Under the pieces are notes generated by a model that saw nothing but the letters and a program-made list of their open reading frames with translations, searched no databases and was not told where the DNA came from. Shown here in pieces: positions 15,559-28,663 of a DNA stretch of 64,000 nucleotides; positions within the stretch are counted from its first letter, which is position 1, and every line of letters starts with the position of its first letter. Source of the stretch: Procambarus clarkii (Eukaryota > Arthropoda > Malacostraca > Decapoda > Cambaridae); assembly GCF_040958095.1 (NCBI RefSeq), contig NC_091180.1, positions 1 through 64,000 on the forward strand. The letters are read 5' to 3'. A program made the position numbers and the translations under genes.

Positions 15559-16544
15559 TGTTACAACCCTGGGTTCTCCAGTGGAAACCAGAGGTCAAAA
15601 TTGAGCTATTAAACTTCCTGGTAGTACAGTTGGGCATCTCGTATAGCAATTGTTTGTATCTTCCCTGCCAGACGTAAGACTATTATTGTTTCTCAAAGAG
15701 CATTTAAAGACTGAGCTGGGGGTTGATTATTAAATAATAACATAGGCACCAACTTTGCTTACTAATACTTTCTAATCATTCATAAAGTAACAATACGTTG
15801 CATAGGGGAAGATCTTTAATGTGCTTAGCTGCACGATCAATTAGGCTCCTCCCGGCACCACGACATGAGGGAGGCAGCTGGTGGCTAGCTCGCTCTTCTC
15901 TCTGGCTGTGTCGTGCGGATAAGACCTACTCTGTGGCGGTATCCCTACTCTCCTCCCTTCTCCTCTTACTTATTTCCCTTACCCTAAGTTCCTGTACCCT
16001 TAAGTTAAGTATTATATGGTGTTAAGTGTGCCTACTCTGGTAGTAACGATTGGTGAGACCTGGGGATAGTATTTTGCCAGTGTTTGGGTACCCCTAAGTG
16101 TTGTGTTTTGTATTAGGGTCCCACGTGGTTTCACTACCCTAAGCTGCATCCAGCTTCAGTGCTTATCTAGTAGTACTTTACCCTAGCTTGTTATTAGTGT
16201 AAACCTTGTATCCTGCCTATGTGGACCAAGGCTTTTAACGTAAGATAGTGTGGTAAAGTTATTATTATTATTGTTATTGGTGTGAGTGTATATGGGGGGT
16301 TGTTAAGGGGTTAATAAATAAGTACATGAATTACAGAGTATCTCTTCTTCCAAGGTGGGAGCGCAGTGATCAACCCTTAGACTAACATATATGGTCTTGT
16401 AGCAAGTTATTACTACTGTGGATAGTTTATTTTGGGGGCCGGGCCTTTTAGCTCTCCCATATTTGATACTCTTGTCTTCTAACTACCTTTATCCCTTAAT
16501 AGTACCAGTACCCCATAGAAGCCCCACTCATATCAGTTGTAACA
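15559..16544 (+). repeat. 3' LTR (986 bp, intact)
   Basis: Starts TGTTACAA and ends TTGTAACA, an 8-bp perfect terminal inverted repeat. Matches the two 5' LTR fragments with about six substitutions and two one-base indels. Contains AATAAA at 16313-16318, followed by AAGTACATGAATTACAG, a plausible polyadenylation region. This intact copy allows the nested insertion in the other LTR to be mapped. Confidence 0.97.
16313..16318 (+). promoter_or_regulatory. Candidate polyadenylation signal in 3' LTR
   Basis: AATAAA, about 230 bp before the LTR end. It would define an R region boundary shortly downstream. Only the hexamer supports this; R and U5 cannot be delimited by eye. Confidence 0.4.
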
Positions 16545-16549
16545 CACGT
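16545..16549. repeat. Target-site duplication of the LTR retrotransposon, right copy
   Basis: CACGT immediately after the 3' LTR, then ATTCGCAG, the continuation of the satellite monomer interrupted at 1197. Confidence 0.93.
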
Positions 16550-19500
16550 ATTCGCAGTTTGAAATTACGACTTTTTATTCCCAACATATGCCAAGTCCTG
16601 AAAGCGGCAGTGAGTGACATTTAACACAAACTCCCCTGCAGTTTTCGAAATATCCCAAATATCCCAATTTCGAGGCCTGAGCCATATTTTGGAGCCAAAT
16701 TTTCGCTCTCTGCACGTATTCGTTGTTTGAAATTATGACTTTTTTATACCCAACACATGCCAAGTACTAAAAGCGGCGTTTGGTCACATTTGTCCCAATC
16801 CCCCCAGCAATTTTCAAAATATCCCAAACATCCCAATTTCGAGGCCTGAGCTATATTTTGGAGCCAAATTCTGGCTCTCTGCACGTATTCGCAGTTTGAA
16901 ATTACGACTTTTTTATACCCAACATATGCCAAGTACTGAAAGAGGCATTTGGTCATATTTGTCCCAAACTCCCTTGCAGTTTTCAAAATATCAAAAACTT
17001 CCCTATTTCCAGGCCTGAGTCATATTTTGGAGCCAAATTCAGGCTCTCTGCACATATTCGCAGTTTAAATTACGATTTTTATACCCAACATATGCCAAGT
17101 ACTGAAAGCGGCGTTTGGTCATATTTGTCCCAAACTCCCCTGCAGTTTTCAAAATATCCCAAACATCCCAATTTCGAGGCCTGAGTCATATTTTGGAGCC
17201 AAATTCTGGCTCTCTTTACGTATTCGCAGTTTGAAATTACGACTTTTTATACCCAACATATGTTAAGACCTGAAAGCGGCAGTGTGTGACATTTTTGCAC
17301 AAACTCCCCTGCAGTTTTCAAAATAACCCAAATATCCAAATTTCGAGGCCTGAGCCATATTTTGGAGCCAAATTCATGCTCTCTTCACGTATTCGCAGTT
17401 TGAAATTACGACTTTTCATACCCAACATATGCCAAGTACTGAATGCGGCGTTTGGTCACATTTGTCCCAAACCCCCCTGCAGTTTTCAAAATATCCCAAA
17501 CATCCCAATTTCGAGGCCTGAGCCATATTTTGGAGCCAAATTCTGGCTCTATGCACGTATTATCAGTTTGAAATTACGACTTTTTATTCCCAACATATGC
17601 CAAGTCCTGAAAGCGGCAGTGAGTGCTATTTTGCACAAACTATCCTGCAGCTTTCGAAATATCCCAAATATCCCAATTTCGAGGCCTGAGCCATATTTTC
17701 GAGCCAAATTCTGGCTCTCTGCACGTATTCGTTGTTTGAAATTACGACTTTTTTATACCCAGCATATGCCAAGTAATGAAAGCGGCGTTTGGTTACATTT
17801 ATCCCAAACCTCCCTGCAATTTTCAAAATATCCCAAACATCCCAATTTCGAGGCCTGAGCCATAATTTGGAGCCAAATTCTGGCTCTCTGCATGTATTCG
17901 CAGTTTGAAATTGTGACTTTTTTATACCCAGCATATGGCAAGTACTGAAAGCGGCGTTGGGTCATATTTGTCCCAAACTCCCCTGCAGTTTTAAAAATAT
18001 CCCAAAAATCCCAATTTCGAGGCCTGAGTCATATTTTGGAGCCAAATTCTTGCTCTCTGCACATATTCGCAGTTTGAAATTGCGACTTATTATACCCAAC
18101 ATATGCCAAAAACTGAAAGGGGCAGTGATTCACATTTTGCACAAACTCCAATGCAGTTTTCAAAATATCCCAAACTTCCCAATTTCGAGGCCTGACCCAT
18201 ATTTTGGAGCCAAATTCTGGCTCTCTGCATGTATTTGCAGATTTAAATTACGACTTTTTATACCCAACATATGCCAAGTACTGAAAGCGGCGTTTGGTCA
18301 CATTTGTGCCAAACCTCCCTGCAAGATTTCAAAATATCCCAAACATCCCAATTTCGAGGCCTGAGCCATATTTTGGAGCCAAATGCTCGCTCTATGCACG
18401 TATTTGCAGATTGATATTATGACTTTTTATACCCAACATATGCCAAGACCTGAAAGCGGCAGTGAGTGACATTTAACACAAACTCCCCTGCAGTTTTCGA
18501 AATATCCCAAATATCCCAATATCAAGGCCTGAGCCATATTTTGGAGCCAAATTCTGGCTCACTGCACGTATTCGCAGCTTGAAATTACGACTTTTTAAAC
18601 CCAACATATGCCAAGTTCTGAAAGCGGCGTTTGGTCATATTTGTCCCAAACTCCCCTGCAGTTTTCAAAATATCCCAAACATCCCAATTTTGAGGCCTGA
18701 GCCATATTTTGGAGCCAAATTCTGGCTCAATGCAGGTATTCGCAGTTTGAAATTACGTCTTTTTATACCCAACATATGCCAAGTACTGAAAGCGGCAGTG
18801 AATGACATTTTGCACAAACTCCCCTGGAGTTTTCGAAATATCCCAAATATTTCAATTTCGAGGCCTGAGCCATATTTTGGAGCCAAATTCTGGCTCTCTA
18901 CACGTATTCGCAGTTTGAAATTACGACTTTTTATACCCAACATATGTTAAGACCTGAAAGCGGCAGTGTGTGACATTTTGCACAAACTCCCCTGCAGTTT
19001 TCAAAATATCCCAAATATCCCAATTTCGAGGCCTGAGCCATATTTTGGAGCCAAATTCAGGCTCTCTGCACGTATTCGCAGTTTGAAATTACGACTTTTC
19101 ATACCCAACATATGCCAAGTACTAAATGCGGCGTTTGGTCACATTTGTCCGAAACCCCCCTGCAGTTTTCAAAATATCCCAAATATCCCAATTTCGAGGC
19201 CTGAGCCATTTTATGGAGCCAAATTCTGGCTCTCTGCACATATTCGCAGTTTGAAATTGCGACTTTTTTATACCAACATATGCCAAGTCCTGAAAGCGGC
19301 AGTAAGTCACATTTTGAACAAACTCCCTGCAGTTTTCAAAATATCCCAAACTTCCCAATTTCGAGGCCTGACCCATATTTTGGAGCCAAATTCTGGCACT
19401 CTGCACGTATTCGCAGTTTGAAATTACGACTTTTTATACCCAACATATGCCAAGTACTGAAAGCGGCGTTTGGTCACATTTGTCCCAATCCCCCCAGCAA

Positions 19501-22500
19501 TTTTCAAAATATCCCAAACATCCCAATTTCGAGGCCTGAGCCATATTTTAGAGCCAAATTCTGCCTCTCTGCACGTATTCGCAGTTTGAAATTACGACTT
19601 TTTATACCCAACATATGCGAAGTACTGAAAGCGGCGTTTGGTCACATTTGTCCCAAACCTCCCTGCAATTTTCAAAATATCCCAAACATCCCAATTTCGA
19701 GGCCTGAGCCATATTTTGGAGCCAAATTCAGGCTCTCTGCACATATTCGCAGTTTGAAATTACGACTTTTTATACCCAACATATGCCAAGTACTGAGAGC
19801 GGCGTTTGGTCATATTTGTCCCAAACTCCCCTGCAGTTTTCAAAATATCCCAAACATCCCAATTTCGAGGTCTGAGTCATATTTTGGAGCCAAATTATGG
19901 CTCTCTGCACGTATTCGCTGTTAGAAATTGCGACTTATTATACCCAACATATGCCAAGTACTGAAAGCAGCAATGAGTCACATTTTGCACAAATTCCCCT
20001 GCAAGTTTTCAAAATATCGCTAAAATCCCAATTTCAAGGCCTGAGCCATATTTTGGAGCCAAATTCAGGCACTCTGCACGTATTCGCAGTTTGAAATTAT
20101 GACTTTTTATACCCAACATATGCCATGTCCTGAAAGCGGCAGTGTGTGACATTTTGCACAAACTCCCCTGCAGTTTTCAAAATATCCCAAATATCCCAAT
20201 TTCGAGGCCTGAGCCATATTATGGAGCCAAATTCGAGCTCTCTGCACATATTCGCAGTTTGAAATTGCGACTTTTTATACCAACATATGCCAAGTACTGA
20301 ATGAGGTGTTTGGTCACATTTGTCCCAAACCTCCCTATAGTTTTAAAAAATATCCCGAACATCCCAATTTCAAGGCCTGAGCCATATTTGGGAGCCAAAT
20401 TCTGGCTCTATGCACGTATTCGCAGTTTGAAATTGCGACTTATTATACCCAACTATGCCAAGTACTGAAAGCGGCAGTGATTCACATTTCGCACAAACCC
20501 CCCTGCAGTTTTCAAAATATCCCAAACTTCCCAAATTCGAGGCCTGACCCATATTTTGGAGCCAAATTCTGGCTCTCTGCACGTATTCGCAGTTTGAAAT
20601 TACGACTTTTTATACCCAACATATGCCAAGTACTGAAAGCGGCGTTTGGTCACATTTGTCCCAAACCTCCCTGCAAGATTTCAAAATATCCCAAACATCC
20701 CAATTTCGAGGCCTGAGCCATATTTTGGAGCTAAATGCTGGCTCTATGCACGGATTCGCAGATTGATATTATGACTTTTTATACCCAACATATGCCAAGA
20801 CCTGAAAGCGGCAGTGAGTTACATTTAACACAAATTCCCCTGCAGTTTTCGAAATATCCCAAATATCCCAATTTCGAGGCCTGAGCCATATTTTGGAGCC
20901 TAATTCTCGCTCTCTGCACGTATTCGCAGTTTGAAATTACGACTTTTTTTTTCCCCACATATGCCAAGTACTAAAAGCGGCGTTTGGTCACATTTGTCCC
21001 AATCCCCCCCTTGCAAATTTCTAAATATCCCAAACATCCCAATTTCGAGGCCTGAGCCATATTTTGGAGCCAAATTCTGGCTCTTTGCACGTATTAGCAG
21101 TTTGAAATTACGACTTTTTAAACCCAACATATGCCAAGTACTGAAAGCAGCGTTTGGTCATATGTGTCCCAAACTCCCCTGCAGTTTTCAAAATATCCCA
21201 AACATCCCAATTTCGAAGCCTGAGCCATATTTTGGAGCCAAATTCTGGCTCTATGCACGTATTCGCAGTTTGAAATTACGACTTTTTATACCCAACATAT
21301 GCCAAGTCCTGAAAGCGGCAATGAGTGACATTTTGCACAAACTCCCCTGCAGTTTTCGAAATATCCCAAATATTTCAATTTCGAGGCCAAGCCATATTTT
21401 GGAGCCAAATTCTGGCTCTCTGCACGTATTCGGTGTTTGAAATTACGACTTTTTTAAACCCAACATATGCCAAGTACAGAAAGCGGCGTTTGGTCACATT
21501 TGTCCTAATCCCCCCAGCAATTTTCAAAATATCCCAAACATCCCAATTTCGAGGTGTGAGCCATATTTTAGAGCCAAATTCTGCCTCTCTGCACGTATTC
21601 GCAGTTTGAAATTACGAATTTTTATACCCAACATATGCCAAGTACTGAAAGCGGCGTTTGGTCATATTTGTCCCAAACTCCCCTGCAGTTTTCAAAATAT
21701 CCCAAACTAACCAATTTCGACGCCTGAGTCATATTTTGGAGCCAAATTCTGGCTATCTGCACGTATTCGCAGTTTGAAATTACTACTTTTTATACCCAAC
21801 ATATGTTAAGACCTGAAAGCGGCAGTGTGTGACATTTTGCACAAACTCCCCTGCAGTTTTCAAAATATCCCAAATATCCCAATTTCGAGGCCTGAGCCAT
21901 ATTTTGGAGCCAAATTCAGGCTCTCTGCACGTATTCGCAGTTTGAAATTAAGACTTTTCATACCCAACATATGCCAAGTACTGAATGCGGCATTTGGTCA
22001 CATTTGTCCCAAACCCCCCTGCAGTTTTCAAAATATCCCAAACATCCCAATTTCGAGGCCTGAGCCATATTTTGGAGCCAAATTTTGGCTCTATGCACGT
22101 ATTATCAGTTTGAAATTACGACTTTTTATTCCCAACATATGCCAAGTCCTGAAAGCGGCAGTGAGTGATATTTTGCACAAACTATCCTGCAGCTTTCGAA
22201 ATATCCCAAATATCCCAATTTCGAGGCCTGAGCCATATTTTCGAGCCAAATTCTGGCTCTCTTCACGTATTCGTTGTTTGAAATTACGACTTTTTTATAC
22301 CCAACATATGCCAAGTACTGAAAGCGGCGTTTGGTCACATTTGTCCCAATCGTCCCAGCAATTTTCAAAATATCCCAAACATCCCAATTTCGAGGCCTGA
22401 GCCATATTTTGGAGCCAAATTCAGGCTCTCTGCACGTATTCGCAGTTTGAAATTGTGACTTTTTTATACCCAGCATATGCCAAGTACTGAAAGCGGCGTT

Positions 22501-22770
22501 GGGTCATATTTTGTCCCAAACTCCCCTGAAGTTTTAAAAATATCCCAAACATCCCAATTTCGAGGCCTGAGTCATATTTTGGAGCCAAATTCTTGCTCTC
22601 TGCACATATTCGCAGTTTGAAATTGCGACTTTTTTATACCAACATATGCAAAGTACTGAATGAGGTGTTTGGTCACATTTGTCCCAAACCTCCCTGCAGT
22701 TTTCAAAATATCCCAAACATCTCAATTTCAAGGCCTGAGCCATATTTTGGAGCCAAATTCTGGCTGTATG
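16545..22770. repeat. HOR A, copy 1 (6226 bp)
   Basis: Aligns with copy 2 at an offset of 6226 bp (for example landmarks 16575/22801, 18579/24805, 18966/25192). From about 20640 on the offset to copy 2 drops to 5894 bp (20779/26673; 21825/27718 gives 5893). Copy 1 therefore carries two extra monomers around 20100-20620, where it has a GCCATGTCCTGAAAGCGGC type, an ACTGAATGAGGTGTTTGG type and a GCAGTGATTCACATTTCGC type in place of one monomer in copies 2 and 3. Confidence 0.9.
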
Positions 22771-25700
22771 CACGTATTCGCAGTTTGATATTACGAATAT
22801 TTATACCCAACATATGCCAAGTCCTGAAGGCGGCAGTGAGTCACCTTTTGCACAAACTCCCCTGCAGTTTTCAAAATATTCCAAACATCCCAATTTCGGG
22901 GCCTGACCCATATTTTGCAGCCAAATTCTGGCTCTCTGCACGTATTCGTTGTTTGAAATTATGACTTTTTTATACCCAACATATGCCAAGTACTAAAAGC
23001 GGCGTTTGGTCACATTTGTCCCAATCCCCCCAGCAATTTTCAAAATATCCCAAACATCCCAATTTCGAGGCCTGAGCTATATTTTGGAGTCAAATTCTGG
23101 CTCTCTGCACGTATTCGCAGTTTGAAATTACGACTTTTTTATACCCAACATATGCCAAGTACTGAAAGAGGCATTTGGTCATATTTGTCCCAAACTCCCT
23201 TGAAGTTTTCAAAATAGCCCAAACTTCCCTATTTCCAGGCCTGAGTCATATTTTGGAGCCAAATTCAGGCTCTCTGCATGTATTCGCAGTTTAAATTACG
23301 ACTTTTTATACCCAACATATGCCAAGTACAGAAAGCGGCGTTTGGTCATATTTGTCCCAAACTCCCCTGCAGTTTTCAAAATATCCCAAACATCCCAATT
23401 TCGAGGCCTGAGTCATATTTTGGAGCCAAATTCTGGCTCTCTTTACGTATTCGCAGTTTGAAATTACGACTTTTTATACCCAACATATGTTCAGACCTGA
23501 AAGCGGCAGTGTGTGACATTTTGCACAAACTCCCCAGCAGTTTTCAAAATAACCCAAATATCCAAATTTCGAGGCCTGAGCCATATTTTGGAGCCAAATT
23601 CATGCTCTCTTCACGTATTCGCAGTTTGAAATTACGACTTTTCATACACAACATATGCCAAGTACTGAATGCGGCGTTTGGTCACATTTGTCCCAAACCC
23701 CCCTGCAGTTTTCAAAATATCCCAAACATCCCAATTTCGAGGCCTGAGCCATATTTTGGAGCCAAATTCTGGCTATATGCACGTATTATCAGTTTGAAAT
23801 TACGACTTTTTATTCCCAACATATGCCAAGTCCTGAAAGCGGCAGTGAGTGCTATTTTGCACAAACTATCCTGCAGCTTTCGAAATATCCCAAATATCCC
23901 AATTTCGAGGCCTGAGCCATATTTTCGAGCCAAATTCTGGCTCTCTGCACGTATTCGTTGTTTGAAATTACGAATTTTTTATACCCAGCATATGCCAAGT
24001 AATGAAAGCGGCGTTTGGTTACATTTATCCCAAACCTCCCTGCAATTTTCAAAATATCCCAAACATCCCAATTTCGAGGCCTAAGCCATACTTTGGAGCC
24101 AAATTCTGGCTCTCTGCATGTATTCGCAGTTTGAAATTGTGACTTTTTTATACCCAGCATATGCCAAGTACTGAAAGCGGCGTTGGGTCATATTTGTCCC
24201 AAACTCCCCTACAGTTTTAAAAATATCCCAAAAATCCCAATTTCGAGGCCTGAGTCATATTTTGGAGCCAAATTCTTGCTCTCTGCACATATTCACAGTT
24301 TGAAATTGCGACTTATTATACCCAACATATGCCAAAAACTGAAAGGGGCAGTGATTCACATTTTGCACAAACTCCAATGCAGTTTTCAAAATATCCCAAA
24401 CTTCCCAATTTCGAGGCCTGACCCATATTTTGGAGCCAAATTCTGGCTCTCTGCATGTATTTGCAGATTTAAATTACGACTTTTTATACCCAACATATGC
24501 CAAGTACTGAAAGCGGCGTTTGGTCACATTTGTGCCAAAACTCCCTGCAAGATTTCAAAATATCCCAAACATCCCAATTTCGAGGCCTGAGCCATATTTT
24601 GGAGCCAAATGCTGGCTCTATGCACGTATTTGCAGATTGATATTATGACTTTTTATACCCAACATATGCCAACACCTGAAAGCGGCAGTGAGTGACATTT
24701 AACACAAACTCCCCTGCAGTTTTCGAAATATCCCAAATATCCCAATATCAAGGCCTGAGCCATATTTTGGAGCCAAATTCTGGCTCACTGCACGTATTCG
24801 CAGCTTGAAATTACGACTTTTTAAACCCAACATATGCCAAGTTCTGAAAGCGGCGTTTGGTCATATTTGTCCCAAACTCCCCTGCAGTTTTCAAAATATC
24901 CCAAACATCCCAATTTTGAGGCCTGAGCCATATTTTGGAGCCAAATTGTGGCTCAATGCAGGTATTCGCAGTTTGAAATTACGTCTTTTTATACCCAACA
25001 TATGCCAAGTACTGAAAGCGGCAGTGAATGACATTTTGCACAAACTCCCCTGGAGTTTTCGAAATATCCCAAATATTTCAATTTCGAGGCCTGAGCCATA
25101 TTTTGGAGCCAAATTCTGGCTCTCTACACGTATTCGCAGTTTGAAATTACGACTTTTTATACCCAACATATGTTAAGACCTGAAAGCGGCAGTGTGTGAC
25201 ATTTTGCACAAACTCCCCTGCAGTTTTCAAACTATCCCAAATATCCCAATTTCGAGGCCTGAGCCATATTTTGGAGCCAAATTCAGGCTCTCTGCACGTA
25301 TTCGCAGTTTGAAATTACGACTTTTCATACCCAACATATGCCAAGTACTAAATGCGGCGTTTGGTCACATTTGTCCGAAACCCCCCAGCAGTTTTAAAAA
25401 TATCCCAAATATCCCAATTTCGAGGCCTGAGCCATTTTATGGAGCCAAATTCCGGCTCTCTGCACATATTCGCAGTTTGAAATTGCGACTTTTTTATACC
25501 AACATATGCCAAGTACTGAAAGCGGCAGTAAGTCACATTTTGAACAAACTCCCTGCAGTTTTCAAAATATCCCAAACTTCCCAATTTCGAGGCCTGACCC
25601 ATATTTTGGAGCCAAATTCTGGCACTCTGCACGTATTCGCAGTTTGAAATTACGACTTTTTATACCCAACATATGCCAAGTACTGAAAGCGGCGTTGTTT

Positions 25701-28663
25701 GGTCACATTTGTCCCAATCCCCCCAGCAATTTTCAAAATATCCCAAACATCCCAATTTTGAGGCCTGAGCCATATTTTAGAGCCAAATTCTGCCTCTCTG
25801 CACGTATTCGCAGTTTGAAATTACGACTTTTTATACCCAACATATGCGAAGTACTGAAAGCGGCGGTTGGTCACATTTGTCCCAAACCTCCCTGCAATTT
25901 TCAAAATATCCCAAACATCCCAATTTCGAGGCCTGAGCCATATTTTGGAGCCAAATTCAGGCTCTCTGCACGTATTCGCAGTTTGAAATTACGACTTTTT
26001 ATACCCAACATATGCCAAGTACTGAGAGCGGCGTTTGGTCATATTTGTCCCAAACTCCCCTGCAGTTTTCAAAATATCCCAAACATCCCAATTTCGAGGC
26101 CTGAGTCATATTTTGGAGCCAAATTATGGCTCTCTGCACGTATTCGCTGTTAGAAATTGCGACTTATTATACCCAACATATGCCAAGTACTGAAAGCAGC
26201 AATGAGTCACATTTTGCACAAACTTCCCTGCAAGTTTTCAAAATATCGCTAAAATCCCAATTTCAAGGCCTGAGCCATATTTTGGAGCCAAATTCAGGCT
26301 CTCTGCACGTATTCGCAGTTTGAAATTACGACTTTTTATACCCAACATATGCCGAGTACTGAAAGCGGCGTTTGGTCACATTTGTCCCAATCCCCCCAGC
26401 AATTTTCAAAATATCCCAAACATCCCAATTTCGAGGCCTGAGCCATATTTTAGAGCCAAATTCTGCCTCTCTGCACGTATTCGCAGTTTGAAATTACGAC
26501 TTTTTATACCCAACATATGCCAAGTACTGAAAGCGGCGTTTGGTCACATTTGTCCCAAACCTCCCTGCAAGATTTCAAAATATCCCAAACATCCCAATTT
26601 CGAGGCCTGAGCCATATTTTGGAGCTAAATGCTGGCTCTATGCACGGATTCGCAGATTGATATTATGACTTTTTATACCCAACATATGCCAAGACCTGAA
26701 AGCGGCAGTGAGTTACATTTAACACAAATTCCCCTGCAGTTTTCGAAATATCCCAAATATCCCAATTTCGAGGCCTGAGCCATATTTTGGAGCCTAATTC
26801 TCGCTCTCTGCACGTATTCGCAGTTTGAAATTACGACTTTTTTTTCCCCACATATGCCAAGTACTAAAAGCGGCGTTTGGTCACATTTGTCCCAATCCCC
26901 CCCTTGCAAATTTCTAAATATCCCAAACATCCCAATTTCGAGGCCTGAGCCATATTTTGGAGCCAAATTCTGGCTCTTTGCACGTATTCGCAGTTTGAAA
27001 TTACGTCTTTTTAAACCCAACATATGCCAAGTACTGAAAGCAGCGTTTGGTCATATGTGTCCCAAACTCCCCTGCAGTTTTCAAAATATCCCAAACATCC
27101 CAATTTCGAGGCCTGAGCCATATTTTGGAGCCAAATTCTGGCTCTATGCACGTATTCGCAGTTTGAAATTACGACTTTTTATACCCAACATATGCCAAGT
27201 CCTGAAAGCGGCAATGAGTGACATTTTGCACAAACTCCCCTGCAGTTTTCGAAATATCCCAAATATTTCAATTTCGAGGCCAAGCCATATTTTGGAGCCA
27301 AATTCTGGCTCTCTGCACGTATTCGGTGTTTGAAATTACGACTTTTTTAAACCCAACATATGCCAAGTACAGAAAGCGGCGTTTGGTCACATTTGTCCTA
27401 ATCCCCCCAGCAATTTTCAAAATATCCCAAACATCCCAATTTCGAGGTGTGAGCCATATTTTAGAGCCAAATTCTGCCTCTCTGCACGTATTCGCAGTTT
27501 GAAATTACGAATTTTTATACCCAACATATGCCAAGTACTGAAAGCGGCGTTTGGTCATATTTGTCCCAAACTCCCCTGCAGTTTTCAAAATATCCCAAAC
27601 TAACCAATTTCGACGCCTGAGTCATATTTTGGAGCCAAATTCTGGCTATCTGCACGTATTCGCAGTTTGAAATTACTACTTTTTATACCCAACATATGTT
27701 AAGACCTGAAAGCGGCAGTGTGTGACATTTTGCACAAACTCCCCTGCAGTTTTCAAAATATCCCAAATATCCCAATTTCGAGGCCTGAGCCATATTTTGG
27801 AGCCAAATTCAGGCTCTCTGCACGTATTCGCAGTTTGAAATTAAGACTTTTCATACCCAACATATGCCAAGTACTGAATGCGGCATTTGGTCACATTTGT
27901 CCCAAACCCCCCTGCAGTTTTCAAAATATCCCAAACATCCCAATTTCGAGGCCTGAGCCATATTTTGGAGCCAAATTTTGGCTCTATGCACGTATTATCA
28001 GTTTGAAATTACGACTTTTTATTCCCAACATATGCCAAGTCCTGAAAGCGGCAGTGAGTGATATTTTGCACAAACTATCCTGCAGCTTTCGAAATATCCC
28101 AAATATCCCAATTTCGAGGCCTGAGCCATATTTTCGAGCCAAATTCTGGCTCTCTTCACGTATTCGTTGTTTGAAATTACGACTTTTTTATACCCAACAT
28201 ATGCCAAGTACTGAAAGCGGCGTTTGGTCACATTTGTCCCAATCGTCCCAGCAATTTTCAAAATATCCCAAACATCCCAATTTCGAGGCCTGAGCCATAT
28301 TTTGGAGCCAAATTCAGGCTCTCTGCACGTATTCGCAGTTTGAAATTGTGACTTTTTTATACCCAGCATATGCCAAGTACTGAAAGCGGCGTTGGGTCAT
28401 ATTTTGTCCCAAACTCCCCTGAAGTTTTAAAAATATCCCAAACATCCCAATTTCGAGGCCTGAGTCATATTTTGGAGCCAAATTCTTGCTCTCTGCACAT
28501 ATTCGCAGTTTGAAATTGCGACTTTTTTATACCAACATATGCAAAGTACTGAATGAGGTGTTTGGTCACATTTGTCCCAAACCTCCCTGCAGTTTTCAAA
28601 ATATCCCAAACATCTCAATTTCAAGGCCTGAGCCATATTTTGGAGCCAAATTCTGGCTGTATG
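22771..28663. repeat. HOR A, copy 2 (5893 bp, ~35 monomers)
   Basis: Offset to copy 3 is a constant 5893-5894 bp over the whole unit (22801/28694, 24805/30698, 25192/31085, 26126/32019, 27718/33612). The two copies look nearly identical by eye, with scattered single-base differences. Confidence 0.92.

Larger units (their letters stand above)
1198..16544 (+). mobile_element. Gmr1-like Ty3/gypsy LTR retrotransposon, with a nested 8.2-kb insertion in its 5' LTR
   Basis: Complete element with two LTRs ending in the inverted repeat TGTTACAA / TTGTAACA, a 5-bp target duplication, a putative primer-binding site, one gag-pol frame (10631-15247), a polypurine tract (15545-15558) and a 3' LTR (15559-16544). 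Without the nested insertion (1613-9783) and the extra ATTT it would be about 7.2 kb. The pol order is protease, integrase, reverse transcriptase, RNase H. Ty1/copia elements share that order, but the domain sequences are of Ty3/gypsy type, which is the defining trait of the Gmr1-like group. The LTRs are about 99% identical by eye, so the insertion is young. The copy is probably not autonomous: the 5' LTR is split and the reverse transcriptase lacks a catalytic aspartate. Confidence 0.92.
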
